From contig NC_087257.1 in NCBI RefSeq assembly GCF_037042905.1, positions 22,077,001-22,141,000 on the forward strand: a DNA stretch of 64,000 nucleotides, read 5' to 3'. The position numbers were made by a program, and so were the translations under genes. Origin of the DNA: Lytechinus pictus. Its lineage: Eukaryota; Echinodermata; Echinoidea; Temnopleuroida; Toxopneustidae. Each line of letters opens with the position of its first letter. Position 1 is the first letter of the stretch. Below, piece after piece: positions 32,972 to 44,729 of this stretch. The notes beneath the pieces were generated by a model, which saw nothing but the letters and a program-made list of their open reading frames with translations, had not been told where the DNA came from and searched no databases.

Positions 32972-33318
32972 AGATGAAATTATTTTGGTGGTAAAACTCA
33001 TCACGTATAGTGTCTTTCGTTTTCTTTTTCCCCAAAATAGTTTATAGGGAATGCAGAGTTGAACATAATCATATTAATATTTGGATAGTTTATGTATGTT
33101 TTTGGTGGCAAATAGCATTTCACTTTCCTTATTTCATAAAATAATACTATCATTACTTTAAAGAAAAAAATATATGCTATTCTGTCTTTTTGTATTTGTC
33201 AATAGACTGCACGAGATGTCATTTATTTAACTTAAAGAAAGAACAGAAGTTTGAATGAAGTTAAATGAAGTTAAATGAAATAAACCATCGTGCAATTCAT
33301 CACAACAACAAAAAATCT

Positions 33319-33327
33319 CGCTTCTGT

Positions 33328-33366
<39 letters not shown>

Positions 33367-33392
33367 ACGCTAGCCGATTGCGCCACAGAAGC
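33319..33392 (-). tRNA. tRNA-Asn(GUU), re-paired acceptor stem
   Basis: The acceptor strands are GCTTCTG and CAGAAGC, a perfect Watson-Crick match in place of the usual stem with one G-U. The T stem carries a mismatch (CCACA) and the D arm reads GCGTG. T6 follows. Confidence 0.78.
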
Positions 33393-33644
33393 TTTGACGT
33401 AAGCATTGGTCTTATCTACATTTACGTTTCATTCCAGAACCCCCCACACACACACATTTGTTTAAAAAGAATGTAGACTTGAATTGTAACAATATACCGT
33501 ATATCTTTTGTAGGAAATTGTACATTTTGTTTTCATATAATTTGAAGGAAAATTACACATCTGTATTACAGGCCTGAGGGGATTAAATAAAAAAGAATTA
33601 TTCTTGTAAGCGAAACATGTCGATTCAGACAAAAAAATATATCT

Positions 33645-33661
33645 CGCTCCTGGGTGGGCTC

Positions 33662-33698
<37 letters not shown>

Positions 33699-33718
33699 GC
33701 CGATTGCGCCACAGAAGC
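33645..33718 (-). tRNA. tRNA-Asn(GUU), TTCGAGC variant
   Basis: Intact, seven T downstream. Body and flanks almost the same as 29632. Confidence 0.95.
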
Positions 33719-34492
33719 TACGATGTGGAAGTGCACTTAATCTATGTTAATTTTATTTAATGATAGACATTGCAAACGTCTACAAAAGCTGGTCGAAATG
33801 GTTGGTTCTTCCATGTACCGTTTACTCGACGAACTTATAAGTAATCTCACGTAACAAGTACGTCGGAAGTTTGAAAAAAAATATCGAAATAAAAGGTAAT
33901 TCAGAACAAGAAAGAACGACAAACATATTTCGTGCATAGCCTTCCCCCTCTTGTTAGAATATTGAAAAGTTTTGTTTATCGCTTCTTGTCAATTGAGAAT
34001 AAATACCAAAATTTTGTATTATCGGAACAGTGCTGCTAGCAAATTATCATAATTTTGAGATTATATCAATCAGAAGAATTTTATTATAATTCAAACACAT
34101 ATGATTATCATTAAGGATTCTCCTAATATTTGTCTCAAAATCGTTATTGTATAAGAATGTTATTAATATTTCTTTGCAGTCTTTTGTGATTTTACGAGAC
34201 GAATTGAAAATTTTCTCGAAATTTTCTTTTACATAAATGAATTATTGCTGTTGAATATTTTATTTAATTTTCATTGCTGCTATTTTGGTGGACCTTAGGT
34301 TCATTTGTATTTGTTTTTTGCTTTCTTCTTTATCATGACGCAATTTGATTCCGAGCTTTCCATTTCCAGGGACTTTGAACTTCTATACAATCTGGAACTA
34401 ATCCGCACATAAGTTTCTTGTTATTGAGGGAACGACAGCTCGACTCAAATAATCTTCATGAGCTGACACGAAAACTCTAGTAAGCAGGTAAA
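33719..34492. repeat. Spacer, second copy of 29706-30461
   Basis: No gene. AT-rich with the standard tRNA-Gly flank at its end. Confidence 0.5.
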
Positions 34493-34564
34493 GCGTTGGT
34501 GGTATAGTGGTTAGCATAGTTGCCTTCCAAGCAATTGACCCGGGTTCGATTCCCGGCCAACGCA
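34493..34564 (+). tRNA. tRNA-Gly(UCC)
   Basis: Intact; T8 follows within two bases of the 3' end. Confidence 0.97.
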
Positions 34565-35159
34565 ATTTTTTTTCTGTACCTTATACTAGAGCAAAATATG
34601 CTCACACAAACTTCTGATACTGTTCAGTTGAATCCATTCAAACCCCTTTGACTTTATTTATGGACAGATTTAAAACATCAAACATAAAGCAACAAACATT
34701 TCCCCCTTTTCTGAACTTGTCTTATTCCTTTTCTATTGAACATTGTTTTGATATGATTTGATCTATCATATTTCACCACGGTAAAATAGCCCTCCATCGG
34801 GCTACCATGCATATAGATATATAAAAGCAATTATGAATATTAAATGTAAGAATAATTATATCATTCACATACAATTATTTTAATCAGTTTTAATATTTAT
34901 TACTTGCAGCATGTCAAATGGCTTCCAAACATATCAGCAAGATTAGTTATATATGGAAATGGGATTCCAATTGTTGAAATAATTATTTTTACGAAAAATA
35001 ATTGATGTAGGGTCGTGGTTTGTGGTAGATATCATATTTGCTTTTAATAGAAAGACCCAAGTCCCAGTCAACTCACTTGTTCTTTCTACTCAGCGAGCTG
35101 TGACGATGTGCAGCTGGCATTTTGCTTGAAATAATTTGTCAGATAAAAAAAGCATTGAA

Positions 35160-35165
35160 GCTTCT

Positions 35166-35226
<61 letters not shown>

Positions 35227-35233
35227 AGGAGTG
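35160..35233 (+). tRNA. tRNA-Asn(GUU)
   Basis: Intact except that the last acceptor base is T (CAGGAGT), giving a G-U first pair. TTTT about 11 bases downstream. Confidence 0.9.
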
Positions 35234-35555
35234 AGATAAAATTATTTTGGCGGTAACATTCATCACGTATAGTGTCTTCCCCCCTTAATAGTTTAGAGAA
35301 CGCAGAGTTTAACATCATCATGATAATACTTGGATAATTGATATATGTTTTTTGGTGGCAAATCGCATCTCACTTTCTTTATTTCATAAAAAAATATTAT
35401 CATTACTTTATAGAACGAAATGCTATTCTATATTTTCTATTTGTCAACGGATCTCACGACATGTCATTTATTTAAAGAACAGAAGTGGAAAAATGTTTGA
35501 ATGAAGTTTAATGAAGTAAACCATTGTGCAATTCATCACAACAACAAAAAATTCT

Positions 35556-35568
35556 CGCTCCTGGGTGA

Positions 35569-35612
<44 letters not shown>

Positions 35613-35629
35613 AATTACGCCACAGAAGC
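35556..35629 (-). tRNA. tRNA-Asn(GUU), stem variants
   Basis: GUU loop intact. A T-stem substitution (GGGTGAGC on the plus strand) and a D-stem substitution (ATTACGCC) each break or weaken a pair. T6 follows. Probably in decay. Confidence 0.72.
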
Positions 35630-35972
35630 TTTGAACTATATTCATCTAGCAAGTCTCTTAATAGAATATCTTTGTCTGAAACAAATGTATAAATTTTGAG
35701 AAGTTAGTAAAGAATATTTCCCCCAGTAGGAATATTCAAAATGGATTTCCTTATAGTTTGAAAGACAAAATAGTATGTAACAAAGGATAGAGAGGGTGTT
35801 TCATATCATTTTATTCTAATACTGACACTGTATTGGTCTGGCTAGTCACTAGAAAACATTCAAGTTTCATTCCAGAAAAAAAAACATACACATCTATATT
35901 ACAGGTCAGAAGGAATTACAAAAATAATTATTGTAGGCGAAACATGTAGATTCAGACAAAAAAAAAATATAT

Positions 35973-35989
35973 CGCTCCTGGGTGGGCAC

Positions 35990-36026
<37 letters not shown>

Positions 36027-36046
36027 GCCGATTGCGCCACAGAAGC
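35973..36046 (-). tRNA. tRNA-Asn(GUU), T-loop variant
   Basis: Loop TTCGTGC instead of TTCGAGC; stems intact. Ten T residues downstream. Last minus-strand Asn before the array changes orientation. Confidence 0.88.
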
Positions 36047-36312
36047 TACGATGTAATGACGTATTTAATTTTTTAAGTGTATTTGATAATGACCAAACAA
36101 CACCATGAACTACATTCTTTTTTTTTTACTTAAACGGAAAACGGTATTGGAACCATTTTGTTGTAAATCATCAATGATTTGTTATTACTGCGAGAATTAT
36201 CGTCGATAAACGTCTATTACGAATAAATACAGTCTACAATTAAAGGGGAATAATATAACTACAATTTGTCCGTGTAAGACAGATTCCCTAAGTTCTGCTT
36301 AATTGCATCAAA

Positions 36313-36318
36313 GCTTCT

Positions 36319-36379
<61 letters not shown>

Positions 36380-36386
36380 AGGAGCG
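36313..36386 (+). tRNA. tRNA-Asn(GUU)
   Basis: Intact. Both flanks are the inverted counterpart of those of 22157 and 7424. T7 downstream. Confidence 0.95.
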
Positions 36387-37227
36387 ATGTAAATATTTTT
36401 TTCTAGTTGAAAGATCTCTCCATTCTTTTTGACCACACAGTTTATCCAGACCACAAAAGTAGATACAACTTGGACAAAACAAATAAAAATTTAACTTTCA
36501 CGAGATCAATAAAGCAATTCTGTGTACAAAGAAAGCAAACCCAAGTAAAAATTTAATATTTAATACTAAGTATTAAAGATATCTAGAGGCCCTATTTGGT
36601 AGAGGGGGGCTAAAAAAAAGGACAATTGCGTGTAAAAATTATATTTCAAAACAGCCCCCCCCCCCCAAAAAAAAAAAAAAAAAAAGGTTAGAAAATTCGA
36701 AAGTTGCTAAGGGTTGTAATTGCTACATATATATTAAGCAAAAAATACTATACTATAAGGAACGGCATGACTGTAGAGTAGAACATTATTGTCCCGATTG
36801 AAAAAAAAAAGTGCTTATAGGAGAACAATTAAAATTCATGATATTCAAAGGTCAAGTTCACCAAGATATCAAATTGATTTAAATAAAAAGTATTTAAAAA
36901 AAGATAAAGCAAACAAACTCAAACAATCTTGACGCTCAGTAATATAGTCACGAAACCTTCTTGAGTCTTGATTGGACGAAAGTTTCTCCAGTGGGAGCGG
37001 CATGATCAGAGACAATTAAAATTGACCAATCAGTGAGGTCTATTACGTAACGCGGTCTTTTGTCTCTTCCCCATAACCGCGCCTATCAATAGCTGTCATT
37101 AGTCTCAACATTTTCTTTAATCAAAAGGAGGGATTTATTGTTTTTAGGAGTTATTAAATGGAAATAACGATGATTACGTAACTTTGGAATTCTTGATAAT
37201 GTTTTAAAAACGAATAATTTCATCGGA
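36387..37227. repeat. Inverted class B segment, no gene
   Basis: Inverted copy of 6677-7423, with the short G-run/C-run element at 36590-36670, a 19-base A run, and module M10. Confidence 0.55.
36965..37072 (-). promoter_or_regulatory. CCAAT/TTACGTAA module M10 (class B)
   Basis: Minus-strand module: TTACGTAA at 37043-37050, CCAAT boxes at both sides, and the GGGAGCGGCATGATCAGAG core on the plus strand. It is the only module outside the three large units and has no zinc-finger gene next to it. Confidence 0.55.
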
Positions 37228-37233
37228 GCTTCT

Positions 37234-37294
<61 letters not shown>

Positions 37295-37301
37295 AGGAGC
37301 G
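37228..37301 (+). tRNA. tRNA-Asn(GUU)
   Basis: Intact majority type. TTTT about 11 bases downstream. Counterpart of 6603 and 56718. Confidence 0.95.
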
Positions 37302-37717
37302 ACAAGTAGATATTTTGCTGCAAATCTATATTATTTTGTTCAGAAAAAGCTATATAAACCTACATTCTAATCTGTATTATCGTGATCATAAATATATTTT
37401 TTTCTTAAAATTATAAGAAATTTCATATTGTGAATGATTACGAACTTTATGCATTCTTATGTGTAGATAAAAATGACAGATAGTAATAATGGCAGGAATA
37501 AAGATGAGAGAGGCAAAAAAAAATCAATAAACTACATAATATGTCAAAAGCAAATAATAATTGGAATGCGACAATACACATAAAAAATAACCAGGGTCAT
37601 TTATAAATATCAACCAGCTAAACCAGCATAATTATTTTGTTTTATTTTGACTTCACGTGAAGGTAGCACCCGAACAGTGTCAGAAGTTTGCGTGAGTATA
37701 TTTTGGAAAAAATAAAA

Positions 37718-37774
37718 TGCGTTGGCCGGGAATCGAACCCGGGTCAACAATGCTAACCACTATACCACCACCGC
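37718..37774 (-). pseudogene. tRNA-Gly lacking its anticodon arm
   Basis: 57 bases instead of 72. The 15 missing bases cover the anticodon loop and most of its stem, while the A box, B box, T arm and acceptor remain, with one further change (CACCGC). It cannot decode, but both polymerase III promoter boxes are largely kept. Confidence 0.9.
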
Positions 37775-38564
37775 TTTACTCGATTTTTCTTGTCAGCTCA
37801 TGAAGATTATTCGAGTCGAGCTGTCGTTTCCTCAGTAACAAGAAACTTATGTGCGAATTAGTTTCAGATTGTATAGAAGTTCAAAGTCCTGGGAAATGGA
37901 AAGCTCGGAATCAAATTGCGTCATGATAAGAAGAAAGCAAAATACAAATACAAATGAAACTAAGGTCCACCAAAATAGCTGCGATGAAAATTAAATCAAA
38001 TATTCAACAGCAATAAGTTATTTTATTAAAAGAAAATTTCGAGAAAATTTTCAATTCGTCACGTAAAATCACAAAGACTGCAAAGGAATAGTAATTACAT
38101 TCCTATACATTAACGATTTTGAGACAAATATTAGGAGAATCCTTAATGATAATCATATATGTTTGAATTATAATAAAAAATTTCTGATTGATATACTATC
38201 TCAAAATTATAATAATTTGCTAGCACCACTGTTCCGATAATACAAAATTTTTGTATTTATTCTGAAATGTTGCTATTTATTCTCAATTGACAAAAAGCGA
38301 TATACAAAACTTATCAACATTTTAACAAAAGAGGGGAGTCTTTTTTAACATCCATGTGCATATACTAGCGAATTGTTAGCAAGTGTACAATACAACTAAG
38401 ACATAATGCCTCATTTTGGCAGACTTCCATTCATCTATTCATTGATAAAGTTTTTACACTAAATATGTTTGTCGTTTTTTTTGTGTTCTGAAGGCTGAAG
38501 GGCCTTTTATTTCGATATTTGTTTTTCAAACTTTCGATGTACTTGTAACGTGACAGTGACATTT
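37775..38564. repeat. Inverted copy of the 31161-32155 spacer
   Basis: No gene. It runs antiparallel to the stretch before 32156 and lacks the retroposon found at 31545-31760. Confidence 0.5.
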
Positions 38565-38730
38565 CGCGAGATTTTCCTGTCAGCTTGGAGATAGAAGTTT
38601 CATGCTGTCAATATTCGACTGTAGTATAATCAGGGAACTGGCAGGTTCACAAGGAGGAGTCGCTTTAGCCACGTCGGCGTTTTTGCCATGTTGCTATATA
38701 CGGAGGGGTACCAAAAGCTACCCGATCCAA
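38565..38730 (+). repeat. GC-rich island G4 with CCACGT words
   Basis: GCCACGTCGGCGTTTTTGCC with the second CCACGT mutated to CATGTT. The immediate upstream sequence (ACTTGTAACGTGACAGTGAC at 38529-38548) is the empty site of the hAT-like insertion at 42535. Confidence 0.5.
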
Positions 38731-39036
38731 TCGAATTTGGAATTTAGTTTTTATCCTAAACATTCACTTTTAAACTCAAATTCAAATCCCTTGAGCTTTA
38801 AAAATATTTGTTTAGGATTAAAACAAAATCCGAAGTTCGATTTGTCCCTAAAACAGTCCACCTGTATGAATTGATTTTAAATCCTTGCAATTTAGAGCGT
38901 AATATTATTTGTGGATTCTAAGTTCGTCGAGTAAACGGTGCAGAGAAGAACCAACTATTTCTAGCAGCTTTTGTAGACGTTTACAATGTTAGTCATTAAA
39001 TAAATTAACATAAATTAAAGACACCGCTACATCGTA

Positions 39037-39056
39037 GCTTCTGTGGCGCAATCGGC

Positions 39057-39093
<37 letters not shown>

Positions 39094-39110
39094 GAGCCCA
39101 CCCAGGAGCG
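39037..39110 (+). tRNA. tRNA-Asn(GUU), TTCGAGC variant
   Basis: Intact; T6 downstream. First gene of the tandem duplication. Confidence 0.95.
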
Positions 39111-39357
39111 AGATTTTTTGTCTGAATCGACATGTTTCGCTAACAAGAATAATTGTTTTTTTAATTCCTTTTGACCTGTAATGTAGATGTGTATTTTTTC
39201 CTTCAAATTATATGAAAATCAATTGTTTTTGTATACTCCTATACTAACGAAATATTCTATTACGATTCAAGTCTACATTCTTTTTAAACAAATGTGTTTT
39301 TCTGAAATGAAAGTGAACTGTTTTCTAGTGACTTGCCAGACTAATGCTAACGTCAAA

Positions 39358-39363
39358 GCTTCT

Positions 39364-39424
<61 letters not shown>

Positions 39425-39431
39425 AGGAATG
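39358..39431 (+). tRNA. tRNA-Asn(GUU), 3' acceptor variant
   Basis: Body intact, but the 3' acceptor strand is CAGGAAT, leaving C2-A mismatched and G1-U. T6 follows. Same at 43690 and 48024. Confidence 0.75.
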
Positions 39432-39776
39432 ATTATTTTTTGTTGTGATGAATTGCAAGACGGTTTATTTCATTAAACTTCATTCAAACAATTTTTCACT
39501 TTCTTTTCCACTTCTTTCTTTAAGTTAAATAAATGACATGTCGCACAGTCTGTTGACAAATACACAAAGGTAGAATAGCATTTTTTCCCTTAAAAGTAGT
39601 AATAATGTTGTTTTATGAATTAATTTTATAAGAAAGTGTTTTGCCATCCCAAAACATACATCAATTATCCAAGTAGTATGATGATTAGTTCAACTATGCG
39701 TTCTCTATAAAACTATTTTGGGGAAAAGAAAAAAAGACACTATACGTGATGAATTTACCGCCTAAAAAGTTTATAT

Positions 39777-39783
39777 CGCTCCT

Positions 39784-39841
<58 letters not shown>

Positions 39842-39850
39842 AACAGAACC
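39777..39850 (-). tRNA. tRNA-Asn(GUU), acceptor and A-box variants
   Basis: The acceptor begins GGTTCTG (G-G mismatch at position 2) and A-box position 9 is T. T5 downstream. Convergent with 39358. Copies at 44109 and 48444. Confidence 0.68.
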
Positions 39851-40397
39851 TTTGATGCAATTATATCTGAAAAATTCTTTCAAGTAAAATGCCAACTTCA
39901 AATTGTCACAGCTCGCTGAGTAGTAAAAACAAGTGAGTTAGTTAACTGGGACTTTCTTTAAAAAATATTATTATTTCAACATGTTGGAATCCCATTTCCA
40001 TATTAAATAATCTTTTTGATATGTTTGGAAGCCCTCTTATATACATGCTGCAAGTAATAAATATTAAAACCGATTAAAATGATTGTATGTGAATGAAATA
40101 ACATTATTCTTACATTTGACATAAAACATTATTTTTATGTATTTATATACACGGCCACTTTGAAAGATAGTCATTAGTTGATTGATTGTTATTTTATAGT
40201 TTTTTATAAAATAGATCAAATCATATCAAATGTTCAAAAGAAAAGGGGGAGGGAAATGTTTGTCGCTTTATGTATCGTGTTTTAAATCAGTCCTTAAATT
40301 AATTTAAAAGGGGATGAATGGATGCAACTGAACAGTATATCAGTAGTTTGTGCGAACATATTTTGCTCTAGTATAAGGAACAGAAGGTGGAAAATAA

Positions 40398-40469
40398 TGC
40401 GTTGGCCGGGAATCGAACCCGGGTCAATTGCTTGGAAGGCAACTATGCTAACCACTATACCACCAACGC
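40398..40469 (-). tRNA. tRNA-Gly(UCC)
   Basis: Intact with TTTT close downstream. The 5' flank on the plus strand after 40470 carries the inverted GTTTCCTTGGTAACC block. Confidence 0.96.
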
Positions 40470-40630
40470 TTCGCACGGCTCACTAATATAGTTCATGAAC
40501 TTTATCAGAGTCGAATTTGTCGTTTCCTTGGTAACCATAAACTTTGGTGGATTAGTTCCAGATGGTAGAAGTGTAGCGCCCCTGGAAATTAAAACCTCGG
40601 GATCAATCAAGTCATGAAATGAAGAAGCAA

Positions 40631-40694
40631 CCCCCCCCCAAAAAAAAAAAAAAAGGATTTTTTTTTTTTTTTTTTTTTTTTTTGGGGGGGGGGA
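40631..40694. repeat. C-run/A-run and T-run/G-run junction
   Basis: Eight C, then about fifteen A, GGA, a T run of about 26, then about ten G. The halves are complementary and could form a long hairpin. The paralog at 49325-49350 has only the C/A half, so two different repeat types are joined here. Confidence 0.75.
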
Positions 40695-41021
40695 TGAATT
40701 GCACGATGGCTTATTTCATTTAACTTCATTCAAACAATTTCCACTTCTGTTCTTTCTTTAAGTTGAATAAATGACATGTCGTGCAGTCTGTTGACAAATA
40801 CAAAAAGACAAAATAGCATTTTTTTTTCTTTAAAGTAATGATAATATTATTTTATGAAATAAGGAAAGTGAAATTCGATTTGCCACCGAAAGCATACATA
40901 AATCATCAAAATATTAGGATGATTATGTTCAACTCTGCATTCCCTATAAACTATTTTGGGGAAAAAGAAAACGAAAGACACTATACGTGATGAATTTTAC
41001 CGCCAAATAATTTCATCTGGG

Positions 41022-41095
41022 TGGGCTTGAACCACCAACCTTTCCGTTAACAGCCAAACGCGCTAACCGATTGCGCCACAGAAGCTTCGATGTAA
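41022..41095 (-). pseudogene. tRNA-Asn pseudogene
   Basis: The 3' acceptor strand is lost (CAGATGA), and an anticodon-stem mismatch is present (TTTGG against CGGAA). No terminator. Copy at 45346. Confidence 0.85.
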
Positions 41096-41715
41096 TATTA
41101 TCTCAAATTTTTTTCAAGTAAAAACTTTACATCGTCACAGCTCGCTGAGTAGCAAGAACAGGTGAGTTGACTGGGACTTGGGTCTTTCTATTAAAGCAAA
41201 TATGGTGTCAACCACATACCACTACTCTATATCAATTATTTTTCGTAAAAATACATATATCATTTCAACACTTTGAATTCCATTTCCATATACAAATAAC
41301 ATTGTTGACATGTTTGGAAGCCCATCTGACATGCTGTAAGTAATAAAGATTAAAACTGATTAAAATAATTGTATGTGAATGATATAACATTATTCTTACA
41401 TTTAATATACAGAATTGCTTTTGTATATTTATATGCACTGTCTGTTTGAAAAATAGTCATAAGCCGATGGAGGGCTATTTTCCCGTGGTGAAATAAAATA
41501 GATCAAATAATATCAAATGTTCAATAGAAAAAGGATTAAAACAAGTCAAGAAAGGGGAAAATGATTGTCACTTTATCGTGTTTATGTTTGATGTTTTAAA
41601 ACAGTCCATAAATGAAGTCAAAGGGGAACGTTTGAATGGATGCAACTGAACAGTATCAGAAGTTTGAGTGAGCTGATATAGTGCTCCAGTATAAGGAACA
41701 GAGGAAAAAAAGTAT

Positions 41716-41787
41716 TGCGTTGGCCGGGAATCGAACCCGGGTCAATTGCTTGGAAGGCAACTATGCTAACCACTATACCACCAACGC
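41716..41787 (-). tRNA. tRNA-Gly(UCC)
   Basis: Intact, seven T downstream on the sense strand. Confidence 0.97.
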
Positions 41788-42534
41788 TTTACATATTTAC
41801 TCGACTTTTCTTGTCAGCTCATGAAGGTTATTCGAGTCGAGTTGTCGTTTCCTACTTATGCGCGGATTAGTTCCAGATTGTAGAAGTTCAAAGTCCATGG
41901 AAATGGAAAGCTCGGAATCAATTGCGTCATGAATATAAGAAATCAAAATACGAATACAAATTAAACTAAGGTCCACCAAAATAGCTGGAATGAAAATGAA
42001 ATGTTCAACAACAACAATAGGTTATTTAAGTAAAAGCAAGTTTCGATAAAAAGTTAAATTCGTCTCGGAAAAGCACAAAAGACTGCAAAGGAATATTAAT
42101 GACATCCGTATACAATTTTAGAATGGTTTTTAGACAAATATTATGAGAATTATTCATTCATTTTTCATTCATTTCATCTGGGAATCCTTAATGATAATCA
42201 CATATCTTTGAATTATGATAAAATTCTTCTGATTGATATAATCTCAAAATTATAATAATTTACTAGCACCACTGTTCCGAACATCCGATAATACAAAATG
42301 TTGGTATTTAAACTTATCAGTATTCTAACAAAAGGGAGAAGCCTTTTTTCTAACATCCATGTGCATATACTAGCGAATTGCCAGTGTACAATACAACTAA
42401 AACATAATACCCCATTTTTGACAGACATCCATTTATATATCCAGTGATAAAGTTTTATACACGAAATATGTTTGTCGTTCTTTTTGTTCTGAAGGGCCGT
42501 TTATTTCGATTTTTTCAAACTTTCGATGTACTTG

Positions 42535-42858
42535 CATGGGCGGAAATCCCAGGGGGGACAGGGGGACGTGTCCCCCCTACTCAAAATAGTAGGGGGGACA
42601 CAATATCAAATGTTCCCCCTACTATTTCTGGTCTTTTATGATGGTAAGAAATTCATCATTCAAAATCGAAATAAAACATGTATTTTAGGACGAGATGACC
42701 TTAATTTTTGGATGATAACCTTTTTTTTTTTTTGCTTGTCAAATTTATTTTCGTCGAAATGACCTGAAATGTGGGGTGATAACCTTTTTTTTTTTTTTGC
42801 GTGTCAAAATTTTCAGCCCCTTGTCCCCCCTACCTTTTGGGAGAGATTTCCGCCCCTG
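42535..42858. mobile_element. hAT-like miniature element with 8-bp target duplication
   Basis: 324 bp, ends CATGGGCGGAAATCCC and ...GATTTCCGCCCCTG (terminal inverted repeats of about 13 bases with one mismatch), flanked by TGTACTTG at 42527-42534 and 42859-42866. The matching place near 38529 has one such sequence (TGTACTTG), the empty state. An eight-base duplication and CAGGGGCGGA-type ends fit hAT. Interior of poly-G and poly-T runs; no transposase. Confidence 0.85.
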
Positions 42859-42884
42859 TGTACTTGTTACGTGACAGTGACATT

Positions 42885-43050
42885 TCGCGAGATTTTCCTG
42901 TCAGCTTGGAAATTGAAGTTTACTTTCATGCTGTCAATGTTCGACCGTAGTATAATCAGGGAAGTTGGAAGTTCACAAGGAAGAGTAGCCACGTCGGCGT
43001 TTTTGCCACGTACTGTACCTATACACGGAGGGGTGCCGGAAGCTACCCGA
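42885..43050 (+). repeat. GC-rich island G5 with CCACGT words
   Basis: Best-kept copy: GCCACGTCGGCGTTTTTGCC followed by ACGTA, then GGTGCCGGAAGCTACCCG. A possible start-like TAGTATAATCAGGG lies about 30 bases before. Confidence 0.5.
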
Positions 43051-43368
43051 TCCAGTCGAATTTGGAATATTGTTTTAATCCTAAACATTCACTTTTAAAC
43101 TTAAACTCAAATTCAAATCCCTTGAGCTTTAGAAATATATTTTTAAGGATTAAAAATAAATCCGAAGTTCGATTTGTCCCTAAAACAGTCCACCTGTATG
43201 AATTGATTTTAAATCCTTGCAATTTAGAGCGTAAGATTATTTGTGGATTCTAAGTTCGTCGAGTAAACGGTGCAGAGAAGAACCAACTATTTCTAGCAGC
43301 TTTTGTAGACGTTTACAATGTTAGTCATCAAATAAATTAACATAAATTAAGGACACCACTACATCGTA

Positions 43369-43388
43369 GCTTCTGTGGCGCAATCGGC

Positions 43389-43435
<47 letters not shown>

Positions 43436-43442
43436 AGGAGCG
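43369..43442 (+). tRNA. tRNA-Asn(GUU)
   Basis: As 39037 but with T loop TTCAAGC and D loop CGGCTAGC, so it mixes the two Asn subtypes. T6 downstream. Confidence 0.95.
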
Positions 43443-43689
43443 AGATTTTTTGTCTGAATCGACATGTTTCGCTAACAAGAATAATTGTTTTTTTAATTCC
43501 TTTTGACCTGTAATGTAGATGTGTATTTTTTCCTTCAAATTATATGAAAATCAATTGTTTTTGTATACTCCTATACTAACGAAATATTCTATTACGATTC
43601 AAGTCTACATTCTTTTTAAACAAATGTGTTTTTCTGAAATGAAAGTGAACTGTTTTCTAGTGACTTGCCAGACTAATGCTAACGTCAAA

Positions 43690-43695
43690 GCTTCT

Positions 43696-43756
<61 letters not shown>

Positions 43757-43763
43757 AGGAATG
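43690..43763 (+). tRNA. tRNA-Asn(GUU), 3' acceptor variant
   Basis: Duplicate of 39358 with the same CAGGAAT end. Confidence 0.75.
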
Positions 43764-44108
43764 ATTATTTTTTGTTGTGATGAATTGCAAGACGGTTTAT
43801 TTCATTAAACTTCATTCAAACAATTTTTCACTTTCTTTTCCACTTCTTTCTTTAAGTTAAATAAATGACATGTCGCACAGTCTGTTGACAAATACACAAA
43901 GGTAGAATAGCATTTTTTCCCTTAAAAGTAGTAATAATGTTGTTTTATGAATTAATTTTATAAGAAAGTGTTTTGCCATCCCAAAACATACATCAATTAT
44001 CCAAGTAGTATGATGATTAGTTCAACTATGCGTTCTCTATAAAACTATTTTGGGGAAAAGAAAAAAAGACACTATACGTGATGAATTTACCGCCTAAAAA
44101 GTTTATAT

Positions 44109-44115
44109 CGCTCCT

Positions 44116-44173
<58 letters not shown>

Positions 44174-44182
44174 AACAGAACC
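44109..44182 (-). tRNA. tRNA-Asn(GUU), acceptor and A-box variants
   Basis: Duplicate of 39777. Confidence 0.68.
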
Positions 44183-44729
44183 TTTGATGCAATTATATCT
44201 GAAAAATTCTTTCAAGTAAAATGCCAACTTCAAATTGTCACAGCTCGCTGAGTAGTAAAAACAAGTGAGTTAGTTAACTGGGACTTTCTTTAAAAAATAT
44301 TATTATTTCAACATGTTGGAATCCCATTTCCATATTAAATAATCTTTTTGATATGTTTGGAAGCCCTCTTATATACATGCTGCAAGTAATAAATATTAAA
44401 ACCGATTAAAATGATTGTATGTGAATGAAATAACATTATTCTTACATTTGACATAAAACATTATTTTTATGTATTTATATACACGGCCACTTTGAAAGAT
44501 AGTCATTAGTTGATTGATTGTTATTTTATAGTTTTTTATAAAATAGATCAAATCATATCAAATGTTCAAAAGAAAAGGGGGAGGGAAATGTTTGTCGCTT
44601 TATGTATCGTGTTTTAAATCAGTCCTTAAATTAATTTAAAAGGGGATGAATGGATGCAACTGAACAGTATATCAGTAGTTTGTGCGAACATATTTTGCTC
44701 TAGTATAAGGAACAGAAGGTGGAAAATAA

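Larger units (their letters stand above)
39037..43368 (+). repeat. 4.33-kb tandem duplication, first copy
   Basis: Aligned without gaps to 43369-47702 except for a 2-base length difference in a T run near 40660-40690. The few differences are near the start, for example TTCGAGC against TTCAAGC in the first tRNA-Asn. Contents: Asn(+), Asn(+), Asn(-), Gly(-), pseudo-Asn(-), Gly(-), hAT-like insert and GC island. Confidence 0.85.
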
